A DNA stretch of 64,000 nt from Gramella sp. AN32 (GCF_023718305.1 NZ_QEYO01000003.1:306145-370144), one strand, 5' to 3'. Numbered from the stretch's first letter, positions 1 to 7,606 are shown. Notes: generated by a model not told the origin, from the letters alone. Numbers and translations are program-made.

Positions 1-1
1 T

Positions 2-391
2 ATGGAGAATTACATCAAATTATTCACCCTGAAGAGCAGTAATCCGTATCCCATTAAAACCGATTTTAAGATCGGGAACAATAACCTGCAAATAGCTCCA
101 ATGTTGTTTATTCCCTTTATGGAAAATGCGTTAAAACATAGTAATATCGAAAAAAGGGGAAATACTTATATTAAGTTAAAACTCCATGCGAATAACCGTG
201 AAATATTTTTTGAAATTGAAAACAGTATCCCCGAAAATCCCATACATAAGGATGCAGTAGGCGGAATTGGAATTGAAAACGTAAAACGGCGGTTAAAAAT
301 TTTATATCCTGATCGACATCAATTACAGATTAAAAGTCAGCCTACTTCTTTTTTGGTACAACTTAATATAGCGATCGATGAGAAAAATTAA
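2..391 (+). CDS. Sensor histidine kinase, LytS/YehU type (3' part only)
   Basis: C-terminal part of a LytS/YehU-type sensor kinase; the window begins inside the gene. The visible 129 residues hold the ATP-binding region: an N-box (FMENALKHS, residues 39-47) and a glycine-rich box (GGIGIENVKRRL, 87-98). The phosphorylated His and any membrane segments lie before base 1, so the ATG at base 2 is not to be read as the true start. The last 14 bases overlap the next gene, which suggests translational coupling with the LytTR response regulator as one two-component system. By family knowledge it would phosphorylate that regulator; the signal it senses cannot be told from this fragment. Confidence 0.85.
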   Translation: MENYIKLFTLKSSNPYPIKTDFKIGNNNLQIAPMLFIPFMENALKHSNIEKRGNTYIKLKLHANNREIFFEIENSIPENPIHKDAVGGIGIENVKRRLKILYPDRHQLQIKSQPTSFLVQLNIAIDEKN

Positions 392-1055
392 ATGTTTGGT
401 GATAGACGATGAGGAATTGGCGAGAACACTTTTAAAATCCTATATCGATAAATTAGATTTCTTAGAACTGATGGGATCATTTGAAAATCCACTGGACGCT
501 ATGTCGCTACTAAAAAGTGAACAAATAGACCTACTTTTGCTGGATATACAAATGCCCGAAATTAAAGGGACCGATTTTGCCCGGTTAATTTCACCGAAAA
601 CTAAAATCATCTTCACCACCGCTTATTCTGAATATGCTCTGGAAGGTTTTGAAATTAATGCCCTGGACTACCTTTTAAAACCTATCACATTTCAAAGGTT
701 TTTGAGCGCTATTGAAAAATATCCTTTAAAAGACGAAAATCCTGCCAACCATCTCATCATTAAATCTGGCTACGATCTGCATAAGGTATTAGTAGAGAAT
801 ATTATTTTTATTAAAAGCGATAGTGAATATGTACAATATCACCTGGAAAATGGCCAGAAATTAATGGCCAATCAGTCGCTTAGTAAATTAGAAAAGTCAT
901 TACCTGATTCCTTTCTACGGGTTCATCGGTCTTATATCATCAACAGGCAAAAAGTATCAGGATTGAAAGATAGGATGCTATTACTTAGCGATATTGAAGT
1001 TCCTGTGAGTGACTCTTATTACGAAAAAGTAAAAAAGGAGTTATTTAAAATCTAG
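378..1055 (+). CDS. LytTR-family response regulator
   Basis: Two-domain response regulator of 225 residues. The receiver domain (about 1-115) shows the acidic pair D10/D11, the phosphoacceptor D56 in LLLLDIQMPE, and the LLKP lysine near residue 101. The C-terminal half (about 122-222) is a LytTR DNA-binding domain, with the typical FIKSDSEYVQYHL and FLRVHRSYIIN segments. The start overlaps the kinase gene by 14 bases. LytTR regulators usually bind direct repeats upstream of a few nearby or unlinked genes; no target site was identified here. The length and both domains are complete, so the gene looks intact. Confidence 0.93.
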   Translation: MRKIKCLVIDDEELARTLLKSYIDKLDFLELMGSFENPLDAMSLLKSEQIDLLLLDIQMPEIKGTDFARLISPKTKIIFTTAYSEYALEGFEINALDYLLKPITFQRFLSAIEKYPLKDENPANHLIIKSGYDLHKVLVENIIFIKSDSEYVQYHLENGQKLMANQSLSKLEKSLPDSFLRVHRSYIINRQKVSGLKDRMLLLSDIEVPVSDSYYEKVKKELFKI

Positions 1056-1059
1056 AACC

Positions 1060-1302
1060 TCATGTACGAAGACGAATGAGATTACATATTTTTGTAATAC
1101 TAGAAAAAACTTTTTCAAAAATAGCTGAATAGAGGTCTCCCGGAAGAAAAATTCCTGCTCTGATTCCTATTTCTTGAGCCGCTTTTTCTCTCAGATCGAG
1201 CAGCGTTATATCAAAAGTTTTATATGTAATTTTAAGTTTCGAATTCTCTTCAAATAATTCAAATAAAATGAGATGTATCAGCAGATAACAGCCCATATAC
1301 AA
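1060..1302 (-). CDS. Doubtful 80-residue ORF, possibly a gene remnant
   Basis: This reading frame fills the 217-base gap between the LytTR regulator and the Crp/Fnr gene, on the opposite strand. Its first codons overlap the start of the Crp/Fnr gene. The middle part (FDITLLDLREKAAQEIGIRA and following) has a protein-like composition with a plausible amphipathic helix, but I recognise no family and see no promoter. It may be a small gene, the tail of a decayed gene, or chance. The antisense overlap with a well-supported start counts against it. Confidence 0.2.
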   Translation of the reverse strand: MYMGCYLLIHLILFELFEENSKLKITYKTFDITLLDLREKAAQEIGIRAGIFLPGDLYSAIFEKVFSSITKICNLIRLRT

Positions 1303-1842
1303 CGTGATATTCAGCTAAATCCTACCGAATTAGAAGAATTTCACAGCCTGCTTGTGGAGAAAAAAGTTTCAGCAAAAGATTTTCTTATAGAACCCGGAAA
1401 AGAGGTGTTGTATGAATATTATGTAGTAAAAGGCTGCTTAAAAGCCTATTATCTGGATAAAAAGGGAAATAAACATATTCTTCAGTTCGCCATCGAAGAC
1501 TGGTGGATAAGTGATTTTGAAGCTTTTTTTAAGAATGAACCGGCTTCTTTACATATCGAGGCTATTGAAGATTCATACCTGTTGGGAATAAAGAAGGAAA
1601 TCCTGGAACCCTTATATGAAAGGATTCCGAAGTTTGAGCGCTTTTTCAGGATTAAAACCACCAATGCATTTGTGGCTTTAAGAAGCCGAATCCTTTCCAG
1701 CCTTCAAAAAGATGCGAAGGAACGTTATCTCGATTTTTGCCTTTCTTATCCCTCGATAGAAAAACGTGTTCCAAATTACCATATTGCCAATTATTTGGGT
1801 ATCACGCCCGAGAGCCTTAGCCGCATTAGAAAATCCCTTTGA
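1273..1842 (+). CDS. Crp/Fnr family transcriptional regulator
   Basis: A 189-residue regulator with an N-terminal cyclic-nucleotide-binding-type beta roll (about 20-115, including FLIEPGKEVLYEYYVVKGCLKAYY) and a C-terminal winged helix with the recognition segment NYLGITPESLSRIRKSL ending the protein. This matches the large flavobacterial Crp/Fnr group, which mostly lacks the residues that bind cAMP; its ligand is unknown. It stands 93 bases upstream of the Old Yellow Enzyme gene on the same strand and could regulate it, as such regulators often sit beside redox or stress genes. That link is inference. Confidence 0.9.
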   Translation: MYQQITAHIQRDIQLNPTELEEFHSLLVEKKVSAKDFLIEPGKEVLYEYYVVKGCLKAYYLDKKGNKHILQFAIEDWWISDFEAFFKNEPASLHIEAIEDSYLLGIKKEILEPLYERIPKFERFFRIKTTNAFVALRSRILSSLQKDAKERYLDFCLSYPSIEKRVPNYHIANYLGITPESLSRIRKSL

Positions 1843-1904
1843 TGCTTAACAAGCTTTAACGAATCCCGTTATCCTACATCAATTTTTAAAAGACGTTTAT
1901 CCGG

Positions 1905-1912
1905 TATTTTTG
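1905..1912 (+). promoter_or_regulatory. Possible Bacteroidota -7 element for the OYE gene
   Basis: TATTTTTG fits the Bacteroidota -7 consensus TAnnTTTG and lies 23 bases before the ATG of the Old Yellow Enzyme gene. No clear TTTG is found 19-21 bases further upstream, so the -33 half is missing or weak. Confidence 0.4.
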
Positions 1913-1935
1913 TATTCAATTTTTAGAATTAAAAC

Positions 1936-3051
1936 ATGAGTACACAAGCACTTTCAAAATCTTATACATTAGGCGATTTAGAATTAAAAAACCGGGTTAT
2001 TATGGCTCCCATGACGCGTGGTCGTGCCGATAATCCTGAAAAAAAACCTACCCGTGACCTACATGCGGAATATTATAAGCAGCGTGCAAGCGCCGGTCTT
2101 ATTATTTCAGAAGGTTCTCAAATTTCTGAAGATGCCGTGGGATATATTAATACTCCCGGTATCCATACAAAAGCCCAGGTAGAAGGCTGGAAAGAAGTAA
2201 CCTCTGCGGTTCACGATGCCGATGGTAAAATCTTTATTCAGTTATGGCATGTGGGTAGAATGTCCCACCCAGATTTTCATGGTGGTGAATTGCCATTGGC
2301 ACCTTCACCCATAAATCCAAATGCTAAATCTTTTACACCGGAAGGCTTTAAAGATACCGTGGCGCCAAGAGAAATGACTACGGAAGATATTAAGCAGACC
2401 ATTGCAGATTTTAAACAAGCTGCAAAAAATTCTATGGAAGCGGGGTTTGACGGAGTGGAAATTCATTCATCGAATGGCTATCTTTTTCACCAGTTTTTCA
2501 ATGCGACCTCAAATCATAGAAACGATGAATATGGCGGTTCTATAGAAAACAGGGCTAAAATTCTATTTGAAGTACTTGATGCGGTGAAAGAAGTAATGCC
2601 TGAAAAAAGAATTGGTATTCGTTTAAATCCTTCCATGCACGGACTGTTTGGAATGACCATGGACGAAGAAACGATTCCAACCTTTGATTATATCATTAAT
2701 AAACTGAATGAGTATGATCTTGCTTATCTTCACCTTTCAGAACCTTTTAATGATGTTTCTGAAATTTCTTTTGCTGAAACAGATATCGCTAAACGTTACC
2801 GACCAATCTATAAAGGTACGTTGATGATCAATAGTAATTTTGATCAGGAAAAAGGAAATGAGGTAATTGAAAATGAAGAGGCAGATCTTGTCGCTTTTGG
2901 AAAACCATTTATCTCGAATCCCGATCTGGCTGAAAGATTTGCCCAGAATGTAGCACTGGATTCCTGGGACGAGGATACTTTTTATTCAGGTGGAGCAGCA
3001 GGTTATATAGATTACGAGGCTAAAACCGACAGGGCAGCTGTGCTTCAATAA
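1936..3051 (+). CDS. Alkene reductase, Old Yellow Enzyme family (NemA-like)
   Basis: FMN-dependent NAD(P)H oxidoreductase of 371 residues that by family reduces activated C=C bonds (enals, maleimides, nitro compounds) in the cytoplasm. It is a single TIM barrel. The substrate-binding pair H177 and N180 and the proton donor Y182 are visible in VEIHSSNGYL, equivalent to H191/N194/Y196 of OYE1, and the motif HQFFNATSNHRNDEYGGS follows. Its length matches the NemA/YqjM-like classical group. It ends at a strong bidirectional terminator that it shares with the converging SDR gene. A role in detoxifying electrophiles is likely from the family; the physiological substrate is unknown. Confidence 0.93.
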   Translation: MSTQALSKSYTLGDLELKNRVIMAPMTRGRADNPEKKPTRDLHAEYYKQRASAGLIISEGSQISEDAVGYINTPGIHTKAQVEGWKEVTSAVHDADGKIFIQLWHVGRMSHPDFHGGELPLAPSPINPNAKSFTPEGFKDTVAPREMTTEDIKQTIADFKQAAKNSMEAGFDGVEIHSSNGYLFHQFFNATSNHRNDEYGGSIENRAKILFEVLDAVKEVMPEKRIGIRLNPSMHGLFGMTMDEETIPTFDYIINKLNEYDLAYLHLSEPFNDVSEISFAETDIAKRYRPIYKGTLMINSNFDQEKGNEVIENEEADLVAFGKPFISNPDLAERFAQNVALDSWDEDTFYSGGAAGYIDYEAKTDRAAVLQ

Positions 3052-3070
3052 TTAGGTAATATATTTTACT

Positions 3071-3106
3071 AAAAAAGTCCTTCAGAAAATTCTGAAGGAC
3101 TTTTTT
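3071..3106. terminator. Bidirectional rho-independent terminator
   Basis: A perfect 16-base inverted repeat (3071-3086 against 3091-3106) has a tetraloop and A/T tracts at both ends, so it yields a U-tract hairpin in either direction. It lies between the converging OYE and SDR genes. Confidence 0.92.
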
Positions 3107-3131
3107 ATTGACTAATCAAATATCCATAAAC

Positions 3132-3875
3132 CTAAAACTCCTGAACGGTAGGTCTAATTACTATTTCATTTACATCCACATCATTTGGCTGCTCAATTGC
3201 GTAAGCGATAGCTCGGGCAATAGCATCCCCAGGAATAGCCTGCTTGTAAAATTCTTTCACATTTTCTGAACTTTCATCATGGCTACTACCAAATTTTAAT
3301 TCAGAATCTATGGCTCCGGGCTCTATAGTCGTGGTTCTGATATTTCCTCCAACTTCGTGACGTAAACCTTCAGAAATTGCTCTAACGGCATATTTAGTTC
3401 CGCTGTAAACCGTACCTCCGGGGCTAAAAACTTTAATTCCGGCAACTGAAGATAGATTGATGAAATGTCCATGTCCCTGTTCCTGGAAAATAGGCAGGGC
3501 GGCAGAAATTCCGTATAAAACACCTTTTATATTAATGTCTATCATCTTATCCCATTCTTCCACCTTATCTTCTGCCATTGGCGCAATTGCCATTAAACCT
3601 GCATTATTTATAAGAACATCAATTTTTCCGAATTCTTTTTTGGTGGTATCTATAAGATTTTTCACCTCTGCCCTATTGGTCACGTCGGTCTTCACGACTA
3701 AAACTTCACCTCCGTTTTTCCTGATATCTTCAGCAATAGATTCCAGCTTTTCCTTACGTCTGGCGGCAATAACCACTTTTGCTCCTTTTGATGCCAGGTG
3801 ACGGGCGGTATCTTCTCCCAGTCCGCTACTTCCTCCTGTAATAATTACTACCTTACCTTTAATATTATCTTCCAT
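3132..3875 (-). CDS. SDR family NAD(P)-dependent oxidoreductase
   Basis: Classical short-chain dehydrogenase of 247 residues. The cofactor motif TGGSSGLG is at 13-20, the NNAG motif at 90-93, and the catalytic residues are a Ser at 142/143, Y157 and K161 (YSGTK). The ARR sequence at 38-40 after the second strand suggests NADP(H) preference. It resembles the YdfG/serine-dehydrogenase-like group that reduces small hydroxy acids or aldehydes; the substrate is not clear. It converges on the OYE gene at a shared terminator. Its upstream region holds two overlapping palindromes that may be operator sites. Confidence 0.92.
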   Translation of the reverse strand: MEDNIKGKVVIITGGSSGLGEDTARHLASKGAKVVIAARRKEKLESIAEDIRKNGGEVLVVKTDVTNRAEVKNLIDTTKKEFGKIDVLINNAGLMAIAPMAEDKVEEWDKMIDINIKGVLYGISAALPIFQEQGHGHFINLSSVAGIKVFSPGGTVYSGTKYAVRAISEGLRHEVGGNIRTTTIEPGAIDSELKFGSSHDESSENVKEFYKQAIPGDAIARAIAYAIEQPNDVDVNEIVIRPTVQEF

Positions 3876-3911
3876 GATTTTGAAATTTTAAATTACTAAT
3901 TCTTTAGAACA

Positions 3912-3919
3912 CAAAAGTA
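3912..3919 (-). promoter_or_regulatory. Possible -7 element for the SDR gene
   Basis: Read on the minus strand, TACTTTTG matches TAnnTTTG and lies about 37 bases before the SDR start codon. No exact -33 TTTG is seen at the expected distance. The palindromes at 3981-4007 are further upstream. Confidence 0.4.
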
Positions 3920-3980
3920 AGCTTCATTCAGGCCTTTAAACAGGCATTTCGATTGATTATAAATAGTTTAACCTGTTTGA

Positions 3981-4007
3981 TTAACCTAGGTTAAGAAGGT
4001 TTCTTAA
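3981..4007. promoter_or_regulatory. Two overlapping palindromes, candidate operators
   Basis: TTAACCTAGGTTAA (3981-3994) is a perfect 14-base palindrome, and TTAAGAA-GGT-TTCTTAA (3991-4007) is a perfect 7-3-7 inverted repeat that shares four bases with it. A third related half-site, TTTAACC, lies at 3968-3974. They are not followed by T-tracts, so they do not look like terminators. They lie about 106 bases upstream of the SDR start and suit a dimeric regulator, which is not identified. Confidence 0.5.
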
Positions 4008-4082
4008 GGGAATTTAAATAAAGGGATCAAAGCTGTGATATATTTCCGAAGAAACAGGCGAAGGTGTTAAGATGATTCTTTA

Positions 4083-4172
4083 CATCGCCCAACCGAAAAC
4101 GGACTCGGGTGGTTTAAAGATGCTATTGAAAATGGAGTTAGAGATTTTGACTGGATTGGGAAATGGAAATAA
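4083..4172 (+). pseudogene. C-terminal remnant of an unidentified gene
   Basis: In one frame these bases read as a well-formed protein end, HRPTENGLGWFKDAIENG and then VRDFDWIGKWK, followed by TAA. An in-frame stop at 4068 leaves only about 33 codons and there is no start. It looks like the 3' end of a deleted gene, perhaps a carbohydrate-active enzyme given the GH2 remnant that follows at once. I do not recognise the family with certainty. Confidence 0.4.
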
Positions 4173-4177
4173 TGTAA

Positions 4178-4651
4178 AAAAAATTAGATTCTGAAATCTC
4201 TACCGATCGTTTTCGTTTGATGTGGAAAGATGTAACCTATGAAACAGGAGAGATACAAGCCGTTGCTTATAAAGACGGAAATAAAATTGGTAAAAACATC
4301 CTTAAAACAGCAGGAAAAGCTTCAAAAATCAGGCTCACTGCAGATAGAACCTCTATAAAAGCTGATGGAAAAGACCTTTCCTATATCCTTGTGGAAGCCT
4401 TCGATAAAGAGGGCAACCCGGCACCCTTGGCCGATGAGGAACTGGAAATTGAAATTTCCGGCGCAGGACATCTGGCAGGTGCTGGAAATGGAAATCCGCA
4501 GTCCTTCGAACCATTTCAGGATAACAAGGTGAATTTGTTTTACGGAAAGGCAATGATTATTGTTGGCAGCGACTTCGAAAAAGGGAGAGTAAAAATTTCA
4601 GTGAAGCCTGAAAATATTCAAAAGGAATCGATCACTATTAATGTGGAATAA
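4178..4651 (+). pseudogene. C-terminal remnant of a GH2 beta-galactosidase-like gene
   Basis: About 157 codons match the C-terminal beta-sandwich domains of Bacteroidota family 2 glycoside hydrolases: a DRFRLMWKDVTYETGE segment (the usual YRLRWDDVKYEPG region) followed by an Ig-like domain with TADRTSIKADGKDLSYI. Homology begins upstream of any start codon and just after an in-frame TAA at 4175. The sugar-binding and catalytic domains (about 600-700 residues) are absent. This is the tail of a deleted gene and not a functional hydrolase. A start at the TTG at 4217 could give a 144-residue peptide without a signal sequence, which is unlikely to have a role. Confidence 0.75.
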
Positions 4652-4675
4652 TTGAAAAAATAAGCAAGCCAGGAG

Positions 4676-4703
4676 AAAAGTCGACTTTAACCAGTCGGCT
4701 TTT
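4676..4703 (+). terminator. Rho-independent terminator after the GH2 remnant
   Basis: An 11-base stem (4676-4686 with 4693-4703, one G-U pair) and six-base loop end in a T run. Its survival suggests the deletion removed the 5' part of the old operon and left its 3' end. Confidence 0.75.
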
Positions 4704-4832
4704 TGTTTAAAGTTTTTACCGCTAGTTAAAATTAATTCAATAGGCAATAAGCATTTGTATTAATCAGAAAATTATAGTAATTTAAGTGGGTATATTTTTT
4801 TAGTAAAACTGATTAAAAAATCTGTTTTAATT

Positions 4833-5489
4833 ATGAATTTCAATTATTTATATGTTTTATTAATTGCACTAATATCTTTACCGGCTACTGCTCAAATTAA
4901 GGTAACCGGACAGGTTTTGAATTTTAGCAACGAGCCGCAGACCGATGTAATGATATATGCTGATTCCATACTCATTGATTCCAAAACTAATTCCAGAGGT
5001 TTTTTCAAGATAAAGGTTCCGGAAACTACGAAACAACTTCATGTATTTTCTCCAAAATACGGCTTGATGAGTACAGATAATTTTGGAGAAGAGTTGGTGA
5101 AATTTGTTTTCCTGGACCCGAAAAAAAACAAGGATAACTCCGATTTTAGTAAGGTAGTTAAGGAAGACCTTTTGTCTTCCAATCCGGTTTATGATCATGA
5201 AAATATTAATGTGGATCCTAATATTCAGAATTTTAATTCTATTTTCGATTACATTGAAGGTCGCGTAGCGGGTGTAGTCATTACGGCAGATAATCACATT
5301 AAAATTCGGGGAACGAATAGTTTTGTAGATCCCGGATATGCACTTTTAGTCGTAAACGGAATGGTAGTGGCAGGAATAGATAACATTAGTGTGAATGAGA
5401 TAAAAGATGTTAAAATCCTTAAAAATGGAGCTTCCGTATATGGATCCAGAGGAGCTAATGGTGTTGTTCAAATTACTTTAAAAGATTAA
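4833..5489 (+). CDS. Secreted TonB-plug domain protein without a barrel
   Basis: 218 residues: a signal peptide (about 1-20, cleaved after PATAQ-like sequence), a carboxypeptidase-regulatory-like beta-sandwich (about 22-95, IKVTGQVLNFSNEPQTDV) and a TonB-receptor plug domain (about 125-218) with IKIRGTNSF, ALLVVNG and the closing GSRGANGVVQITLK. This is the N-terminal layout of SusC-like outer-membrane transporters, but translation stops where the 22-strand barrel would begin. There is no barrel sequence downstream. Plug-only proteins are recurrent in Bacteroidota and may be periplasmic; function is unknown. It has its own upstream region and no operon partner. Confidence 0.82.
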   Translation: MNFNYLYVLLIALISLPATAQIKVTGQVLNFSNEPQTDVMIYADSILIDSKTNSRGFFKIKVPETTKQLHVFSPKYGLMSTDNFGEELVKFVFLDPKKNKDNSDFSKVVKEDLLSSNPVYDHENINVDPNIQNFNSIFDYIEGRVAGVVITADNHIKIRGTNSFVDPGYALLVVNGMVVAGIDNISVNEIKDVKILKNGASVYGSRGANGVVQITLKD

Positions 5490-5567
5490 TTCTTTTCGAA
5501 GCCCAAGAAAATTTAAACAAAGAAATATTAATTCTAACATTTCAGCTCCCACCTTCATCATACAAGA

Positions 5568-5966
5568 TTATTTAATCCCCACCGAATCATAAACCTGAAC
5601 TTTCTCCCAAAGAGCTTCAGATTCCTCGATAAATTTCAAATGTGCCGTTTCTTTTTGATACAAATCCTGAATTTCCTTCGAAGGAAAAGTAAGAATAAGT
5701 GAGTAGGTATAAGTATTATCTACCACGCCACGAGGTGTTTCAGCAGGTTCGCCAATAAATTTTGTATTCGCATACTGGCTATTTTCCATAAATGTGCTCA
5801 ATGATTTTAAAAAGGCAGTCCTATCAGTAGTACTTTCTGGATTCTTTAGCCAGAAATAAACTACATGGGTAAAGTGACTGTCGAATTCCTGGGTTTTTGG
5901 AGTGGCACAGGAGGTAAGAAGACTCATCGTGAATATGACAACTATAATTTGAGAAACTCTTTTCAT
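5568..5966 (-). CDS. Lipoprotein with Dabb (stress-responsive A/B barrel) domain
   Basis: A 132-residue lipoprotein. The signal sequence ends in the lipobox LTSC (Cys20), and the mature part is a Dabb domain: HVVYFWLKNPESTTDRTAF, then FIGEPAETPRGVVDNTYTYS and LTFPSKEIQDLYQKETAHL. Dabb proteins form dimeric alpha-beta barrels; members with known function include olivetolic acid cyclase and stress proteins, but most bacterial ones are uncharacterised. Export as a lipoprotein is common for the flavobacterial subgroup. It stands alone, with the ars-like operon upstream on the same strand and a dispersed repeat in between. Confidence 0.85.
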   Translation of the reverse strand: MKRVSQIIVVIFTMSLLTSCATPKTQEFDSHFTHVVYFWLKNPESTTDRTAFLKSLSTFMENSQYANTKFIGEPAETPRGVVDNTYTYSLILTFPSKEIQDLYQKETAHLKFIEESEALWEKVQVYDSVGIK

Positions 5967-6038
5967 GGGTTGGGTTTTGTTTTAAATATGAAATAAATGG
6001 CTTGTAAACTTAAAGTTTCTTATTGACTCTTTTGATCT

Positions 6039-6066
6039 ATCCTTCGACTGCGCTAGGATGACGAAG
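6039..6066. repeat. Dispersed flavobacterial repeat fragment
   Basis: TATCCTTCGACTGCGCTAGG and following GATGAC is a short copy of the repeat also seen at 30481-30588 and 51650-51675. It sits in the intergenic gap between the Dabb lipoprotein and the arsenate-reductase-like gene. Confidence 0.6.
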
Positions 6067-6099
6067 GTGAGTGTTCAAACTGAACCTATAAATTTACAA

Positions 6100-6729
6100 T
6101 TAAATCAAAGCTTTTTTTACTTCAGAAAATACAAATTTCAATTCTGTAGCAATTTGGATGGAGCGTTCCAGGTATTTTTCGGCTTTCTGAGGTTTATTAT
6201 CAAAAGCTTTGGGATCGTCATAATTTAAAGCAATCCTTATTTCAGCTCCGGAAATATAAGGACAGTTTTCATCTGCCTGGGAACAGGTCATGATGGCTGC
6301 AAAACCAGATCTCGGATTAAAAAAGTGATCAAACTCTTTAGAGAAGCCAATAATAGGCCTCTCATTATCGGAATATTTAATCGCATACACCGGATTATGC
6401 TCTTCGGAAAGTTTTAAAACTTTAAAACCCTGCTCCTTAAAAGTTTCAATAACCTGAGGAAATACTTCTGTATTTTCCGTACCGCCGGAAAAACAATTTA
6501 TGTGATCATATTGAAAATAACGGGCTATGGTTTGCGCCCAAATTTGTCCAAAATGGCTTCTTCGGGAATTATGTGTACATATAAAATTGAGGTTTATATT
6601 TCCATGGTTAGAAAATTTAGAGATCAGAAATTCAATAAATGGCTGAAGCAGTATTTTTCTTTCTTCCGAAATAGCCCCAGTATCGAGAGAGCTAATGAAA
6701 TTTTCAAGCTTATGATACATAGTATTCAA
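6100..6729 (-). CDS. Arsenate-reductase-like low-molecular-weight protein phosphatase
   Basis: 209-residue protein of the low-molecular-weight phosphotyrosine phosphatase fold. The catalytic loop CTHNSRRS has the CX5R signature (C51, R57), as in thioredoxin-coupled arsenate reductases, and MTCSQADENCPYISGAEIRI gives two further Cys (C156/C162 region) where the redox cascade of ArsC normally runs. An extra N-terminal helix of about 45 residues precedes the fold. It is the last gene of an operon with arsR and DUF6428 (3-base spacing to DUF6428), which supports arsenate reduction to arsenite. No ArsB/Acr3 pump gene is adjacent. The start could be Met1 or Met4. Confidence 0.85.
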   Translation of the reverse strand: MNTMYHKLENFISSLDTGAISEERKILLQPFIEFLISKFSNHGNINLNFICTHNSRRSHFGQIWAQTIARYFQYDHINCFSGGTENTEVFPQVIETFKEQGFKVLKLSEEHNPVYAIKYSDNERPIIGFSKEFDHFFNPRSGFAAIMTCSQADENCPYISGAEIRIALNYDDPKAFDNKPQKAEKYLERSIQIATELKFVFSEVKKALI

Positions 6730-6732
6730 AAA

Positions 6733-7200
6733 TTAGCAACAGCCGCTATTGGGGGCACAGGAGTTTAATTCTGAAAGTTTTACACGGGGCTTTTCGAAAG
6801 CTTTGTTGGGAATCCCACAGTTTTCCCTGGCAAGACAATCGGTTTGTGTAGTGGTAAGTTGAAAGGTTTTCCCGTCGAAACTTAATCCGAATTTTTGGAT
6901 AGTTTCACCCTGGAATTCCACCTCGATTTCAGCATCCTCTAAACCTAATTTTTCTTCGGAAAGGTTTACGATATGTACCAATTTCTCCGGATGCAGGCGA
7001 TGGTCATAATCCTGCTCATTCCATAATTGCAAACTGATTTTCTCTTCATTTCTAAGCTTTCCGCCGCAATCGATAAAGCGTTTGGAGATTTGGCCCACTT
7101 CAGTAACATGAAAATGAGAAGGCACCAATTCGCCATTGGGCAATTGAAATTCGATTTGATCTAGATTATTAAGCTTCTCTTTTAATTCTGATAGTTTCAT
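6733..7200 (-). CDS. DUF6428 family protein of the ars operon
   Basis: 155 residues, recognised as the DUF6428 family that sits between arsR and the arsenate-reductase-like gene in many Bacteroidota. The N-terminal part contains HFHVTEVGQISKRFIDCGG and the end is unusually rich in cysteine: TDCLARENCGIP and NSCAPNSGCC. The Cys-rich tail suggests binding of As(III) or another thiophilic metal, for example as a carrier between reductase and export; this is inference. Spacing is 19 bases from arsR and 3 bases to the next gene, so the three are surely cotranscribed. Confidence 0.82.
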   Translation of the reverse strand: MKLSELKEKLNNLDQIEFQLPNGELVPSHFHVTEVGQISKRFIDCGGKLRNEEKISLQLWNEQDYDHRLHPEKLVHIVNLSEEKLGLEDAEIEVEFQGETIQKFGLSFDGKTFQLTTTQTDCLARENCGIPNKAFEKPRVKLSELNSCAPNSGCC

Positions 7201-7219
7201 AGCAAATTTTATTTAAGTT

Positions 7220-7552
7220 TTAACAGCAATTTTTCCCGGAAATAAACTCCAGATCTAAAAATTCATTTAATTGATTTCTCATTTCCAGCCAGCGATCCTT
7301 ATTGATACAATAACAAACACTGGTACCTTCAATAGTACCCTGGATAAGTCCTACCTGTTTTAATTCCCGCAAATGCTGGGAGATGGTTGGTTGAGCCAAA
7401 CCAATTTCCTCAACGAGATCGCCACAAATGCAGGAATCAATTTTATAAAGATGCTGCAGAATGGCAATTCTGGCCGGATGCGCCAATACTTTACAAATCG
7501 AAGAAAGCTCATTTTGCTCAGCAGAAAATTTTTCAGACTTGGTTAATCCCAT
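7220..7552 (-). CDS. arsR: ArsR/SmtB family arsenite-responsive repressor
   Basis: A 110-residue winged-helix repressor. The metal-sensing pair in helix alpha3 is seen as SCICGDLVEEIG (C41 and C43), matching the ELCVCDL box of classical ArsR, and the recognition helix is LAQPTISQHLRELKQVG. It ends with a CC dipeptide, as do the partner proteins. By family it represses its own operon until As(III) or Sb(III) binds. It is the first gene of arsR - DUF6428 - arsenate reductase. A candidate operator lies 14 bases upstream of the start. Confidence 0.92.
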   Translation of the reverse strand: MGLTKSEKFSAEQNELSSICKVLAHPARIAILQHLYKIDSCICGDLVEEIGLAQPTISQHLRELKQVGLIQGTIEGTSVCYCINKDRWLEMRNQLNEFLDLEFISGKNCC

Positions 7553-7565
7553 TATTTATTGTTTA

Positions 7566-7581
7566 ATTGCAATATTACGAT
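7566..7581 (-). promoter_or_regulatory. Candidate ArsR operator
   Basis: On the minus strand ATCGTAATATTGCAAT is an imperfect palindrome (6 of 8 positions symmetric), 14 bases before the arsR start codon. It resembles ATCGCAATATTGCGAT-type operators of Bacteroidota ArsR proteins. Occupancy here would block transcription of the three-gene operon. Confidence 0.5.
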
Positions 7582-7606
7582 AAATAGATTGAATTTTTAG
7601 CATTGC

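Noticed and set aside
1060..1302. Antisense ORF over the Crp/Fnr start as a real toxin or antitoxin gene
   Set aside because: No family match, no promoter and no partner; kept only as a doubtful feature.
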